Source of the DNA: Cohnella terricola
Lineage (GTDB): Bacteria > Bacillota > Bacilli > Paenibacillales > Paenibacillaceae
Direction: 5' to 3'
Length of the DNA stretch: 64,000 bases
Assembly: GCF_007786475.1 (NCBI RefSeq)
Contig: NZ_VNJJ01000006.1
Location: 124,001 to 188,000, forward strand
In this document: positions 25,375 to 34,771 of the stretch, piece by piece
How the letters are laid out: every line of letters begins with the position of its first letter
Numbering within the stretch: position 1 is the stretch's first letter
Position numbers and translations under genes: made by a program
The notes under the pieces: model-generated
Database searches by the model: none
Seen by the model: only the letters and a program-made list of their open reading frames with translations
Told to the model about the DNA's origin: nothing

Positions 25375-27177
25375 ATGGAAGCAGTTAGAAGACCATTCGT
25401 GCTGCTGTTCTTCGTAGGACTCATTTGCTCGTCTAGTCTGACCTTTTCCGCTATTCCTGTTTTTGCGAAGGAACGTTCGTTTGAAATCAGTGAAGTCGGG
25501 ATCAACGCCCGCATCGATGCGGAGGGCAACATGTGGGTGACCGAACAGGACACGTACCGTTTCGATGGGTCCTTTAACGGGATCGTCGTACAACTAGACA
25601 CTTCCGGTTCTGACGGTATAGACAATTTCCAAGCTTTCGAGGTAACGTCGCAACAAGAAATTCCGCTCGTTGTTGAAGCTGCTTCGGGCAAAGGAAAGAA
25701 AATCAAGTACAAAGTCTATCATCAGGCTCACGATGAAACGAACGTGTTTCGATTTACTTATGAAGTCAAAAATGCGGTGCAAGTGTATGCCGATACCGCC
25801 GAACTCTACTGGAAGTTTTTCGACAGCACGAATCCGAGCACGCTGGGCGCGGTGCAAATTGACATCAAGCTGCCGGATGGAGAAGCCATACCGAAAGAAG
25901 ACATTAAGGCGTTCGGGCACGGACCATTATCGGGAACGGTTGAAATCGCAGGAGACGGAACCGTTCAGTACCGAGTAAGTCCTCTGCCGCCCGAACAGAA
26001 CCTAGAAGTTCGAATCCTATTTCCCGCTTCCTTCGTTCCGAACAGCTTAAAAGTCAATCATTCCCCGATGCTGGAGAAAATCATGCAAGAGGAACTCAAG
26101 TGGGCGAATGATTCGGACAACTCACGGGACGCATCTGCCCACCCTTGGGGGAGCACTCTCGTTTACGCCATCATTCTGCTCGCCGCCAATGTTGCTGCCG
26201 CCGTCATTCTCTACTTTCGATTCGGAAGAGAGCAGAAGCCGGATTGGAACGAGAAATATTATCGTGAGCTTCCCGGCGACGTGACGCCTGCCGTTGCTAG
26301 CTATTTGATGGACTACAAGATCGAGCCCAGGGATCTGATGGCTACGCTGGTCGATCTCGTCCGAAAAAAGTACGTCGATATGCAGGCCGTCACTAAGGAA
26401 GGAGGCTTATTCCATCGAGATCAAAAGGATTACTCATTCAGGTTGATCAACGAACTGACGGACGGATTGAAGCCTCATGAGGAATTGGTGATCGATTGGT
26501 TGTTCCGACAGCTAGGCCATAACGGCGAAGTGTCCCTGTTCGAAATCCGCCAATACGCCGGCAAAAAGGCCAATGCAGGGAAATTCCTGGCGCGATGGAG
26601 CGAATGGCAAGGGAAAGTTGTTCAAGAAGCCCGGCAGCTGGGATACTTCGATACTTCCAAAGCGGGTTCCAGAATCGCCTTGGCCGCCGCCATCGTACAA
26701 ATTGCCGGCTTCCTAATCTTCGCGCCGGATGATGTGAAATGGCTGTTAGTTTGTGCGGCTCCGCTCTTTCTCTGCGGAATGAAAATCAAAAGACGAACGA
26801 AATTCGGAGCGACCGAGCGTTCGAAATGGAAGGCGTTCAAACGGTTTCTGCACGATTATAGCCAGATTGCATCGAGGGAGCCGCTGGCCGTTCATCTATG
26901 GGAGCATTACTTCGTCTACGCCATATCTCTCGGCGAGGCCAAGAGGATGATCGCCATCTCTCGGATTAATCTCCCGCAGACGGGAAGCGAGCATTACACC
27001 GTTTATTCAACGGTCACCCATGGCGACTTCGGGCGCCATTATGACCACTTTGCCGATTCTTTCAACAAGACGGTATCGACGGCAAGAAGCCATGCGCCAT
27101 CCTCGAGAGGTTCCGGCGGCGGGTTTTCTTCCGGTGGTGGCGGCGGAGGCGGAGGCGGAGGCCGCGGGGCATTCTAA
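25375..27177 (+). CDS. DUF2207 membrane protein with Gly-rich tail
   Basis: 600 residues: signal peptide (to about 32), an external beta-rich DUF2207 region (35-220), a membrane helix near 262-282, then a long cytoplasmic part interrupted by a hydrophobic pair near 430-470, and a tail of SSGGGGGGGGGGRGAF. The order and Gly-rich end are typical of DUF2207 proteins that accompany LemA. Their function is unknown; a role in envelope homeostasis is often suggested. GGAAGGGG lies 7 nt before the ATG. lemA follows after 15 bp. Confidence 0.88.
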   Translation: MEAVRRPFVLLFFVGLICSSSLTFSAIPVFAKERSFEISEVGINARIDAEGNMWVTEQDTYRFDGSFNGIVVQLDTSGSDGIDNFQAFEVTSQQEIPLVVEAASGKGKKIKYKVYHQAHDETNVFRFTYEVKNAVQVYADTAELYWKFFDSTNPSTLGAVQIDIKLPDGEAIPKEDIKAFGHGPLSGTVEIAGDGTVQYRVSPLPPEQNLEVRILFPASFVPNSLKVNHSPMLEKIMQEELKWANDSDNSRDASAHPWGSTLVYAIILLAANVAAAVILYFRFGREQKPDWNEKYYRELPGDVTPAVASYLMDYKIEPRDLMATLVDLVRKKYVDMQAVTKEGGLFHRDQKDYSFRLINELTDGLKPHEELVIDWLFRQLGHNGEVSLFEIRQYAGKKANAGKFLARWSEWQGKVVQEARQLGYFDTSKAGSRIALAAAIVQIAGFLIFAPDDVKWLLVCAAPLFLCGMKIKRRTKFGATERSKWKAFKRFLHDYSQIASREPLAVHLWEHYFVYAISLGEAKRMIAISRINLPQTGSEHYTVYSTVTHGDFGRHYDHFADSFNKTVSTARSHAPSSRGSGGGFSSGGGGGGGGGGRGAF

Positions 27178-27192
27178 GGGGAGGTTCTGATC

Positions 27193-27741
27193 ATGGGTAT
27201 TTATATTGGAATTGCGATCGTTGTTCTGCTGTTATTGTGGCTCATTTCCGTTTATAACCGGCTGGTCAAGCTAAAAAATCGGGTCCGCAACAATTGGTCT
27301 CAGGTGGATGTCGTGTTAAAAAACCGGTTCGATCTGATACCCAACCTTGTAGAGACAGTTGCGGGATATGCGGCACATGAGAAAGAAACGCTCAGCCGAA
27401 TCACCGAGATGAGAACGAAATACGTTTCCGCAGGGTCCGTTCAGGAGAAAGCGGAAGCAAACGGCGAAATGGCCGGATTACTCGGTAGGTTGATGGTCGT
27501 TGCAGAAAGCTACCCTGATTTGAAGGCGAACGAAAATTTTCTTTATCTCAAACAGCAATTGACCGCAATTGAAGAAAAAATCCGTTTCGCGAGGCAATTC
27601 TACAACGACACCGTTGAAGCTCTAAACACCGTGATCATGAGCTTCCCGGCCAATCTCGTTGCCGGCATGTTCGGTTTTCGCGAGGAAACGTTCTTCCACA
27701 TCGACGAGGCGGAGAAGTCCGCCCCGCGCGTCAAGTTTTGA
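27193..27741 (+). CDS. lemA: LemA family protein
   Basis: 182 residues: one N-terminal membrane helix (3-20), then the LemA core VYNRLVKLKNRVRNNWSQVD, NRFDLIPNLVETV, ENFLYLKQQLTAIEEKI and FARQFYNDTVEALNT, forming a long helical bundle in the cytoplasm. The molecular function is unsettled in the family. GGGGAGG precedes the start. The last 11 bp overlap the end of the convergent hydrolase gene. Confidence 0.95.
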   Translation: MGIYIGIAIVVLLLLWLISVYNRLVKLKNRVRNNWSQVDVVLKNRFDLIPNLVETVAGYAAHEKETLSRITEMRTKYVSAGSVQEKAEANGEMAGLLGRLMVVAESYPDLKANENFLYLKQQLTAIEEKIRFARQFYNDTVEALNTVIMSFPANLVAGMFGFREETFFHIDEAEKSAPRVKF

Positions 27742-28627
27742 TCGGCTTCAGCATGAAACCGCGAATGTTCTCGTTAACGGACGCTTGTTGCTCCAATATT
27801 AAACAGTGCCCAGCTCCATGGATCGTGCGGATCGTGGAGCCTGGCAACGATTCGCTGACGCGTTTGATGACTTGCTCGGCATCGTATATTTTCTCCTCGT
27901 CCCCGACAAGGAATAGAACCGGGGCCGACAATTTGCTCCAAGCTTTTTTCTCGATCACTCGAGGAACGACGGGAAGCTGCGAGCGTCCATGCGAGTACGC
28001 GGCGATGATTAAGTCCATGATATGCGGTGGAAGCGAATATCCCTTCGCGCAAAACCAATCCCACGCTTGCCGAATTCGGCTCGGCTTCGGAAACAACATG
28101 GCCGGATACACTTTCATGAGCAGTTTGCGAAAAGGCGGCGGCATAAAAGTGGCCACCGGCGCCAGCAGCGCCAACCTGGCGATTCGCTCCGGCCGCGCTA
28201 CCGCATAATTCGAGCAGAACCAGCCGCCCATCGAATGGCCGATGAAGTTGGCCTTCGCCAATCCCAACGCGTCTAGCACTTGATCGATCCAACGGACGGC
28301 ATCTTCGGTTGTACGAATCCGTTTCGCGGCTTTGCTTTTGCCGAAGTCTCCGGGCGCGTCCACGCAGTAAACCCGGAAGCCGCTAAGCGCTTCGACGGAC
28401 GGGTACCACATCGCCGAATTGCACGTCATGCCGTGGAACATCATCACGGGCTCCCCCTCCTCGGGACCGCTCGTGATGATATGACAGGAACCGAATTCGG
28501 TCTGAGCCTCCATTGTCTCATACGCGACCGGCCAATGATCCATGAGTCGATCGTAAGCTTGCATAAAGGCTTGAGATCCTGATTCGCTTTTGAATACAGG
28601 CAAATAATCGAACGATGCGTCAGTCAC
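27731..28627 (-). CDS. Alpha/beta hydrolase
   Basis: 298 residues from GTG. PVMMFHGMTCNSAMWYPSV carries the oxyanion motif, GHSMGG the Ser nucleophile, LFLVGDEEKIY the acid and HGAGHCLILEQ the His, a complete triad. The substrate is unknown. The start is taken as the GTG that overlaps the TetR stop (GTGA), with AAGGAGG 7 nt upstream; the frame continues upstream only because it runs inside tetR. It is co-transcribed with that TetR gene. Confidence 0.9.
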   Translation of the reverse strand: MTDASFDYLPVFKSESGSQAFMQAYDRLMDHWPVAYETMEAQTEFGSCHIITSGPEEGEPVMMFHGMTCNSAMWYPSVEALSGFRVYCVDAPGDFGKSKAAKRIRTTEDAVRWIDQVLDALGLAKANFIGHSMGGWFCSNYAVARPERIARLALLAPVATFMPPPFRKLLMKVYPAMLFPKPSRIRQAWDWFCAKGYSLPPHIMDLIIAAYSHGRSQLPVVPRVIEKKAWSKLSAPVLFLVGDEEKIYDAEQVIKRVSESLPGSTIRTIHGAGHCLILEQQASVNENIRGFMLKPIKT

Positions 28628-29247
28628 TTCGATTCCTCCTTGCCTAGCGGCATAAGAATAGACCTGCAAACAGACAGTAATAGTTCGAACTGCCCGGCTA
28701 GCTCAATCCGTTCCGCTCCCGTCATGATGCTTTCCAGGAAAATCCCGTCCAAAAAGGAAACGAGCCAATGAACGAAAGTTTCTACCGACTTGGAAGGTTG
28801 GAACTCGCCCCGCCGTAACCCGTCCTGCACCAAGGCAAACATACTGCCATACACCGCTCTATGACGCTCTTCGATCAACGAACGACGGTTTGCATCCCTT
28901 CTGCCCACGATTAGATACTCGAACATACAGGGCGCTAGCCCGCCTACCGCTTCCCTTGCGCGCTTCTCTTGTTCCCCCAAGAAGCGTTCGAACGCTTCCC
29001 AAGCACTCATCGGCTTATCCGGTGCGAAGTTCTCCGCCATATCCTCAAACTGGCGTCGTAGCAAGTCGAGAAAGACATCTTCTTTGTTGGAATAATACAG
29101 ATAGACGCCGCCGAAGCTCCTTCCGGAACGCGCGACAATATCCTTCATGGAGGCTGCTTCGTATCCCTTCTCGATAAAAACGCTTCGGGCGGCCTTCAAA
29201 ATATCCGAACGAACGGCTTCTTTCTGCTGTTGCGTGATTTTAGGCAT
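28624..29247 (-). CDS. TetR-family regulator of the hydrolase operon
   Basis: 207 residues. The HTH reads ARSVFIEKGYEAASMKDIVA then RSGRSFGGVYLYYSNKEDVF; the ligand domain has a TetR_C-like helical set. It is the first gene of a pair with the hydrolase. A 46-bp perfect inverted repeat begins 27 bp before the ATG and probably contains two operator sites. Confidence 0.92.
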   Translation of the reverse strand: MPKITQQQKEAVRSDILKAARSVFIEKGYEAASMKDIVARSGRSFGGVYLYYSNKEDVFLDLLRRQFEDMAENFAPDKPMSAWEAFERFLGEQEKRAREAVGGLAPCMFEYLIVGRRDANRRSLIEERHRAVYGSMFALVQDGLRRGEFQPSKSVETFVHWLVSFLDGIFLESIMTGAERIELAGQFELLLSVCRSILMPLGKEESK

Positions 29248-29273
29248 GTTTCGGTTCTGCTCCTCTTGAAATT

Positions 29274-29319
29274 AAAACGAGAACACTCTCGCTTATTATA
29301 GCGAGAGTGTTCTCGTTTT
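29274..29319 (-). promoter_or_regulatory. 46-bp perfect palindrome: probable double TetR operator
   Basis: Arms of 20 bp (29274-29293 and 29300-29319; arm AAAACGAGAACACTCTCGCT) flank TATTAT. Each arm contains its own dyad CGAGA-N4-TCTCG, so a dimer could bind each arm. As RNA it would be a 20-bp hairpin with T-runs on both strands, so it may also act as a bidirectional terminator for the ABC operon arriving from the right. Confidence 0.8.
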
Positions 29320-29348
29320 TACAAGGGATTTCCCGACAATCCTATCGC

Positions 29349-29522
29349 TTACCGCTTCTTCCTCGTGTACAATAACCCGATTGCGGATAGGACGCCTAAT
29401 CCGGATGCCCCGTATATGTTGATAAGCGTTTCCCACTTCCCCGTTCCCCAATACCGCAGTCCGTTCACCGCCAACGAAACGACGCAAAGCACAATGACCC
29501 ATTTTAATACGCGATTCTTCAT
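29349..29522 (-). CDS. Small two-helix membrane protein (57 aa)
   Basis: This gene is below common size cut-offs. ATG with GGGGGAG 8 nt upstream encodes a Lys/Arg-ended protein with one helix from about residue 6 (LKWVIVLCVVSLAVNGL) and a second near 36-51 (INIYGASGLGVLSAIGLL), ending YTRKKR. It begins 21 bp after the ABC permease stop on the same strand, so it is the last gene of the two-component/ABC operon. Function unknown; by position it could be an immunity or accessory subunit. Confidence 0.75.
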   Translation of the reverse strand: MKNRVLKWVIVLCVVSLAVNGLRYWGTGKWETLINIYGASGLGVLSAIGLLYTRKKR

Positions 29523-29543
29523 CCGGTCTACTCCCCCGCCCCG

Positions 29544-30251
29544 CTATTTAAGCACGTCGACATGCTCGATGTTGCGGATCGACATATACGCAACTGCCGC
29601 GCCGAGGAGCGTCAAACCAATCGGTATCGCAATAATATCGTACAACGAGAAGCCATCGTTATTCTGGCAGACGATCGCCACAACGATAAGAGACGATACG
29701 ATGGTGGCCGCGCCGGAATGCTTGCGCATGCCGAAGTACAGCGGAATCAGGCTCATGAAGCTGGTCGCCAGCGCGCCCATGACAACCGACAGCAGCGATT
29801 TGACTGCAATGGACCACGTGAACGGCTCCGTAACAACGGACTCGAACAGATTCAATATACCGAAGCCAACGCCAACAAACAGGTTCGCCGCAATATCCGC
29901 AACTAGCGTAAACAACACGACGACGAGCAGCTTGGCCACGATGAGCTTTTTGCGATTGATCGGGTACATGAACAGCACCGTGATCGATTTGTTGCGGAAC
30001 TCGTCAATGACAATCCTTGAAATAAGAACCGACGCGAACACGATATACGTCCCCCGAACGAGCGTATCGATGACGGAGAACGCCATATCGTAGCTTGTAA
30101 AAGGCATCGTCCCGTCGGTCACTTCCTCATTAAGGCCGATCAAGCAGATTAGAGCTAAAATCAAGACGTTGGCGATTATCGCCGCCCGGATATAAGACCC
30201 TATGCGAAACTTTCGCATTTCAAGCTTCATGAGCTTAAGCAACGACGCCAC
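29544..30251 (-). CDS. ABC-2-type transporter permease (BcrB/lantibiotic-immunity-like)
   Basis: 235 residues with six predicted membrane helices. The first cytoplasmic block KLEMRKFRIGSYIRAAI and the central FRNKSITVLFMYPINRKKLIVAK are typical of ABC-2 permeases of bacitracin and lantibiotic export systems. The 5' end overlaps the ATPase gene by 17 nt. The GTG start is uncertain; an ATG seven codons in is also possible. Confidence 0.85.
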   Translation of the reverse strand: MASLLKLMKLEMRKFRIGSYIRAAIIANVLILALICLIGLNEEVTDGTMPFTSYDMAFSVIDTLVRGTYIVFASVLISRIVIDEFRNKSITVLFMYPINRKKLIVAKLLVVVLFTLVADIAANLFVGVGFGILNLFESVVTEPFTWSIAVKSLLSVVMGALATSFMSLIPLYFGMRKHSGAATIVSSLIVVAIVCQNNDGFSLYDIIAIPIGLTLLGAAVAYMSIRNIEHVDVLK

Positions 30252-31158
30252 CCCCGTTCAGGATGGACAGGAAATAATCTTCGAGCGTCCCTTTTTTCTT
30301 ATGAACCGCTTCGATCGCGACATCGTGCAGTACTAAAGCCTTCATCAGCTCGCTTTGCGGAATGCGGCAATCGTAAATACGGATTTGACCCTCGTCGATG
30401 ACCCGAACATTGGATATATGCAAGTGATTCTCAAGCACGAAAGCCGCTTTGCTGCTTTCGTTCGTCGTGATTTCGATATATTCCGCCGTTTCCTTGGCAA
30501 TATAGTCCATCGAAACCTCCTGCAGCAGCTTGCCGTCGTTCATGACGGCGATCGTGTCGGCGATCAGCTCGATTTCCCCAAGAATATGGCTCGATATGAG
30601 AATCGTGATGCCATATTGCTTGCATAGCATTTTGAATAGATCGCGAAGCTCCTTGATGCCTAACGGATCGAGACCGTTAATCGGCTCATCGAGAATAAGC
30701 AACTCCGGTTTCGTCGTGATCGCCCGCGCGATACCAAGCCGTTGCTTCATCCCCAGCGAAAACTCCTTAACCGCTTTTTTGTCGATTCCCTTCAAATTCA
30801 CCAGCTCAAGCGCCTCGTCGATCGACTTTTTGTTATGGTAGCCCATGTATTCGCAGTGCAGCTCCAGATTTTCACGGGCCGTAAGCTTATCGTAGAAAAT
30901 CGGGTTTTCGATGATCGTACCCATCCTTCCCAGCAGCCGGTACGACTTATCGGTCAGCGTTTCGCCGAAAATTTCGATTTCGCCCGCCGTCGGCTTCACC
31001 AGGTTGGTGATCATTTTCATGACCGTTGTTTTGCCCGCTCCGTTCGGGCCAAGCATCCCGTATATTTCGCCTTGGCTGATGTTCATATTGACGTTCGAAA
31101 CCACTTCCTTGCCCCTGTAAGCTCGGGTCAACTGTTTCGTTCTTACGATATAGGTCAC
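30235..31158 (-). CDS. ABC transporter ATPase (BcrA-like)
   Basis: 307 residues from GTG. Walker A GPNGAGKTT, Q-loop region GTIIENPIFYDKLTARENL, signature FSLGMKQRLGIARAI, Walker B ELLILDEPINGLDP and the switch His in SSHILGEIELIAD are all present. The C-terminal extension is typical of the BcrA/NisF/SpaF group that expels bacitracin or lantibiotics. The frame is open 15 codons upstream, but GAAGGAGG sits 10 nt before the GTG at 31158. The 84-bp gap to the kinase stop contains repeated TTGTAAG/TTACAA elements and may hold an induced promoter. Confidence 0.9.
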   Translation of the reverse strand: MTYIVRTKQLTRAYRGKEVVSNVNMNISQGEIYGMLGPNGAGKTTVMKMITNLVKPTAGEIEIFGETLTDKSYRLLGRMGTIIENPIFYDKLTARENLELHCEYMGYHNKKSIDEALELVNLKGIDKKAVKEFSLGMKQRLGIARAITTKPELLILDEPINGLDPLGIKELRDLFKMLCKQYGITILISSHILGEIELIADTIAVMNDGKLLQEVSMDYIAKETAEYIEITTNESSKAAFVLENHLHISNVRVIDEGQIRIYDCRIPQSELMKALVLHDVAIEAVHKKKGTLEDYFLSILNGGGVVA

Positions 31159-31242
31159 TCGTTCGATGCCTCCTTCGTTCGTTACAAGCTTTATTGTAAG
31201 CATCGAATTATGCTTTTTTCTTTCTTGATTCTTACAAATTTC

Positions 31243-32184
31243 TTAATCCGCGAAGGCGATTCGTTTCAGTTTGACGGTAAACACCGTTTTTTCATAAGGT
31301 TTGCTATGAATGCGGATCGTTCCTCCTTGCGCTTCGACTAGCCTCTTCGTAATCGTCAGTCCGAGACCGCTACCCTGATAAGATTTGTTGCGGGAGTCCT
31401 CCAGCGTGTACATTCGTTCGAACACCCGGTCCTGATGAAGCTCGTCGATCCCTTTGCCCCGGTCCCATACGTCCACGAACACAAACTCGCCGTCGCCCCG
31501 CAATGTTAATCCGACCGCCATTCCCTCCCCGCCATGTTGAATCGCATTGGCGATCAAATTGTTCAAGACGCGATCCAGCGCTTCCTCGTTCCCCCACGCA
31601 AGCAGCGGCTTGTCCGGGATCTCGATGGCGACTTCGAAACCTTTGATCGTCAGCGTATCGTAGAAGGCCAGCATATTTTTCCCGCAAATATCGTTCATGT
31701 GAATCCGGGATAACGGAATCGGCTTGTCCCCCGACTCGAGCCTTGCCAAATCGAAGAACTCGCGGATCAGTTCAAGCACCTCATTGGCCTTGGCGTGCAC
31801 TTTGGACAACAGAATCTTTCTTTCTTCCGCATTCATATTCGGGTCCAGATTAATCGTTTCGATATAACCGAGCACGACGGTAAGCGGCGTCTTCAAATCG
31901 TGCGAAATGTTGGAGATCATCTTCCGCATCGACTGCTCCATCTTCAGGAAATTCGCCGCCCGTTGCTGATTGTGCTCCAACAAATGATTGATTTCGATCA
32001 AGACCGGCATCAATGCGCGATCATCCGTAAAAACGAGCAGCTTCTCGCTTGTGCCGCTCGCGATAATTTCGTTTAATGTCGTATGGATTTGCGCCAGGTT
32101 AGCGCTTCTAGCCCGATAGGCTTGATATTGAAGAACGATCACGACAATCAAAATAACGATAAGCACAGCTAGCGCGATGACCAT
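31243..32184 (-). CDS. Sensor histidine kinase
   Basis: 313 residues with a single N-terminal membrane helix (2-20) and no extracellular domain. HisKA has NISHDLKTPLTVVLGYIET; HATPase has NNLIANAIQHG, DRGKGI and YQGSGLGLTITKRL. Kinases of this compact form often pair with drug-sensing ABC exporters. It starts 1 nt after the regulator stop. Confidence 0.93.
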   Translation of the reverse strand: MVIALAVLIVILIVVIVLQYQAYRARSANLAQIHTTLNEIIASGTSEKLLVFTDDRALMPVLIEINHLLEHNQQRAANFLKMEQSMRKMISNISHDLKTPLTVVLGYIETINLDPNMNAEERKILLSKVHAKANEVLELIREFFDLARLESGDKPIPLSRIHMNDICGKNMLAFYDTLTIKGFEVAIEIPDKPLLAWGNEEALDRVLNNLIANAIQHGGEGMAVGLTLRGDGEFVFVDVWDRGKGIDELHQDRVFERMYTLEDSRNKSYQGSGLGLTITKRLVEAQGGTIRIHSKPYEKTVFTVKLKRIAFAD

Positions 32185-32185
32185 G

Positions 32186-32899
32186 TTATTGTCCTTCCCA
32201 CTTGTAGCCGATGCCCCACAGCGTCTTGATATACCGGGGTTCGGACGGCTGGTCTTCGATTTTTTCGCGTAGTCGACGGATATGGACGTTAATGACGTTT
32301 TCGTCGCCGTAATATTCGTCGTTCCATATAAATCCGTACAGCTGCGCTTTCGTGAACACGCGATTCGGGTTCGTAACGAACAGCTTCAGGATTTCGAATT
32401 CTTTGGCCGTCAGCTTCAGATCGACATTGTTTTTCGATGCCGAGAAATTGTCCAGATCAATGCGCAGCGCGTCGAACGTCAGTACTTGAGGCACCGGAGG
32501 CGCCTGATCTGCGGCCGGCCCGGTATTCGAATACTTGGTCGCGCGGCGAATCGCCGCTTTGATCCGGGCCGACACTTCTATGAGAGAAAACGGCTTCGCG
32601 ATGTAATCATCGGCACCGAAACCGAGTCCGATCGCCTTATCGACGTCGCTGTCCTTCGCCGACATGATGATAATCGGCACCGAACTGTTTTCCCGGATCA
32701 GCTTAATCACCTCGATGCCATCCAGCTTCGGCATCATCATATCGACAATGACGATATCGAAGTCGCTTTGCTTGAATAGGGCGATTCCGTCCAGTCCGTT
32801 ACACGCCGCCGAGACGTCGCAGCCTTCTTTGACCAGATAATTTCGCAGCATTTCGACGATTTGGGTATCATCCTCGATCAGCAATACGTTGTGCGGCAT
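32186..32899 (-). CDS. OmpR-family response regulator
   Basis: 237 residues: receiver with LLIEDDT, phospho-Asp in FDIVIVDMMMPKLDG, Lys in DYIAKPFS; C-terminal winged helix LTAKEFEILKLFVTNPNRVFTK then INVHIRRLREKIE. It is first in an operon regulator-kinase-ATPase-permease-small protein. That gene set suggests peptide-antibiotic sensing and efflux. Confidence 0.94.
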   Translation of the reverse strand: MPHNVLLIEDDTQIVEMLRNYLVKEGCDVSAACNGLDGIALFKQSDFDIVIVDMMMPKLDGIEVIKLIRENSSVPIIIMSAKDSDVDKAIGLGFGADDYIAKPFSLIEVSARIKAAIRRATKYSNTGPAADQAPPVPQVLTFDALRIDLDNFSASKNNVDLKLTAKEFEILKLFVTNPNRVFTKAQLYGFIWNDEYYGDENVINVHIRRLREKIEDQPSEPRYIKTLWGIGYKWEGQ

Positions 32900-33014
32900 G
32901 ATGTTTTCTCCTCAATCCATACTGAAAAATGCGGGTTGTCTTATTCATATCATAAACCAACATTTATTAAAATTGTTAGAAGAATCCTTGATCATGGTCA
33001 TTATCTCAAAGGCG

Positions 33015-33047
33015 CAAAAAACAGGGTGCCCGCATCGGGCACCCTGT
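33015..33047 (-). terminator. Terminator of the chemoreceptor gene
   Basis: A perfect 12-bp stem ACAGGGTGCCCG / CGGGCACCCTGT with a 3-nt loop. Read leftward it ends in TTTTTT. It insulates the two-component operon from the upstream chemoreceptor gene. Confidence 0.9.
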
Positions 33048-33093
33048 TGTTGGGATAGAGATTCTCTGAGGCGAACCTAAGCAAAATAAGTGA

Positions 33094-34599
33094 TTAAGAA
33101 AATTTCTGTTTTAAAGCTTGAGAAATATCGACCAACCGGCTTAACTCCTGATCGATTTGGTTCGCGGAAGTCATCAGCGTTTCCGAAACGCCGTACAATT
33201 GTTGTACGGCAGCCACGCTTTCTTCGGTTACCGCCGAGATATTCGTCATTTCGGAGGCTATACCGTCCGATTTGATTTCAACTTGTCCAATTGATTGATT
33301 CAATTGTTGAGTAAGGTAACCCATCTCGCGAATAGATTCCATCAGTAATTGAAAACTCGAAGCAGCGGATTCCGCCTTGCCCACGGATTGGTCGACCGCT
33401 TGTTTACCCGCTTCCATCTGGGATACCGATGCTTCGCTCTCTATTCGAATCGTATTTAAAATGTTCCCGATCTCATCGGTGCCTTGGCGGCTTTGTTCCG
33501 CTAATTTGCGGATTTCGCTTGCCACGACGGCAAATCCTTTGCCATACTCGCCAGCTCTTGCAGCTTCAATGGAAGCATTAAGAGCTAACAAGTTGGTCTG
33601 CTCGCTAATATTTTGAATCGAAGAAACGATGTCCTCCACTTTTTGAGAAGAATGATTGCGTGCCATTATCGTCTCGGTTGCCGTATGAATGGTTTTAGAT
33701 ACGACTAACGTTTGCTCGAATAAGGATTCGATGTATTGCTTGGCGTCGGATAATACGTTTTCCGTATGAACGGCCTTTTCTTGCATCTGATGAGAAGACA
33801 AGGACGTCTGTTGGATCATTTGATGGATCCCTTGCAAGTTATCTTCAATCGTAAGGATCGATTCGTTTTGGTCTTCTAAGCCGGCAGAAACCTGTTGAAA
33901 CGAAGTGAGCATCTCCGTATTGGATTGAACCGCTTGCTCGGACTTTATGGAGACGTGGGATGATGTTTGTTGTAAATCCTGCGAGAGGACTTTTACGCTC
34001 TCCAGGACCGATAATAAGTCTTCTTGCTTTTTGGCCTTTTCGGCCTCTAACGCCGCGGTAACCTTTTTCTTCGAATGCATCTGAAGTAGCGTGGCCCCTG
34101 AGGTCAAAAGCAGGAAAATAGCATGCAACAAAATCATGGAGAAGGGATAATGAGCTACGCCGAAGACCAACTCCGGCACAAAGAATCCGAGGACATGTTG
34201 GATGGCAAAAAGCGCGGTCGATAATGAAATGAGTCTCCAATCTTCATAGTAAGCAATAATCGCAACAACCATAAAGATTGAAAAATGAAATTCAACCATA
34301 CCGCCTGCGCCAGCGATCATCGACATGGAAGCAAACGTCATCGCTAACGTATTCAAGTAGGGGATGACTGGATGCTCCTGATCTCTTCGATATTGAATAA
34401 AAGCGAAGAGACTAAACGCAATGGGAATAAGCAAAATGATATTCAGCAGCCATGCAGAAGAGTGAACCGTGGCATGGGCCATTCCCGTTTGATGATCAAA
34501 TACCTGATACACTCGATGTAATAAATGCGCCACAAGGCTTATCAGAACCGTACCGCATGTTAATCCGAGCATAAACTTATTCTTCTGACGTATCATCAT
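33094..34599 (-). CDS. Methyl-accepting chemotaxis protein with multi-helix membrane sensor
   Basis: About 501 residues. The N-terminal half holds some six membrane helices with little external sequence, then a coiled coil without a clear HAMP and the signalling hairpin tip [21 protein letters not shown] followed by [16 protein letters not shown]. It should talk to CheA/CheW, but the signal it senses is not evident; membrane-embedded sensors may follow energy state or lipophilic ligands. Several ATG codons occur near the start; AAAGGA fits the ATG at about 34599. No other chemotaxis genes are adjacent. Confidence 0.9.
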   Translation of the reverse strand: MMIRQKNKFMLGLTCGTVLISLVAHLLHRVYQVFDHQTGMAHATVHSSAWLLNIILLIPIAFSLFAFIQYRRDQEHPVIPYLNTLAMTFASMSMIAGAGGMVEFHFSIFMVVAIIAYYEDWRLISLSTALFAIQHVLGFFVPELVFGVAHYPFSMILLHAIFLLLTSGATLLQMHSKKKVTAALEAEKAKKQEDLLSVLESVKVLSQDLQQTSSHVSIKSEQAVQSNTEMLTSFQQVSAGLEDQNESILTIEDNLQGIHQMIQQTSLSSHQMQEKAVHTENVLSDAKQYIESLFEQTLVVSKTIHTATETIMARNHSSQKVEDIVSSIQNISEQTNLLALNASIEAARAGEYGKGFAVVASEIRKLAEQSRQGTDEIGNILNTIRIESEASVSQMEAGKQAVDQSVGKAESAASSFQLLMESIREMGYLTQQLNQSIGQVEIKSDGIASEMTNISAVTEESVAAVQQLYGVSETLMTSANQIDQELSRLVDISQALKQKFS

Positions 34600-34702
34600 G
34601 ATCATCCTTTGGGGACAACGCCCGGAACGGCGCCTGCCTTTAGTTTGCATTTCTGACATACCACCCCTAATTATGACACTTGAAACTAAACAAATTCTGA
34701 AA

Positions 34703-34746
34703 AGAAAAAGATACAACCCCTCTCCGCATACTGGAGTGGTTGTATC
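34703..34746 (-). terminator. Terminator of the iron/haem operon
   Basis: GATACAACC-x-CTC pairs with GAG-x-GGTTGTATC; leftward it is followed by TTTTTCTTTT. It lies 26 bp after the ankyrin-IsdG stop. Confidence 0.88.
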
Positions 34747-34771
34747 CTTTCTTTTGCCAACAATTCCGCTA

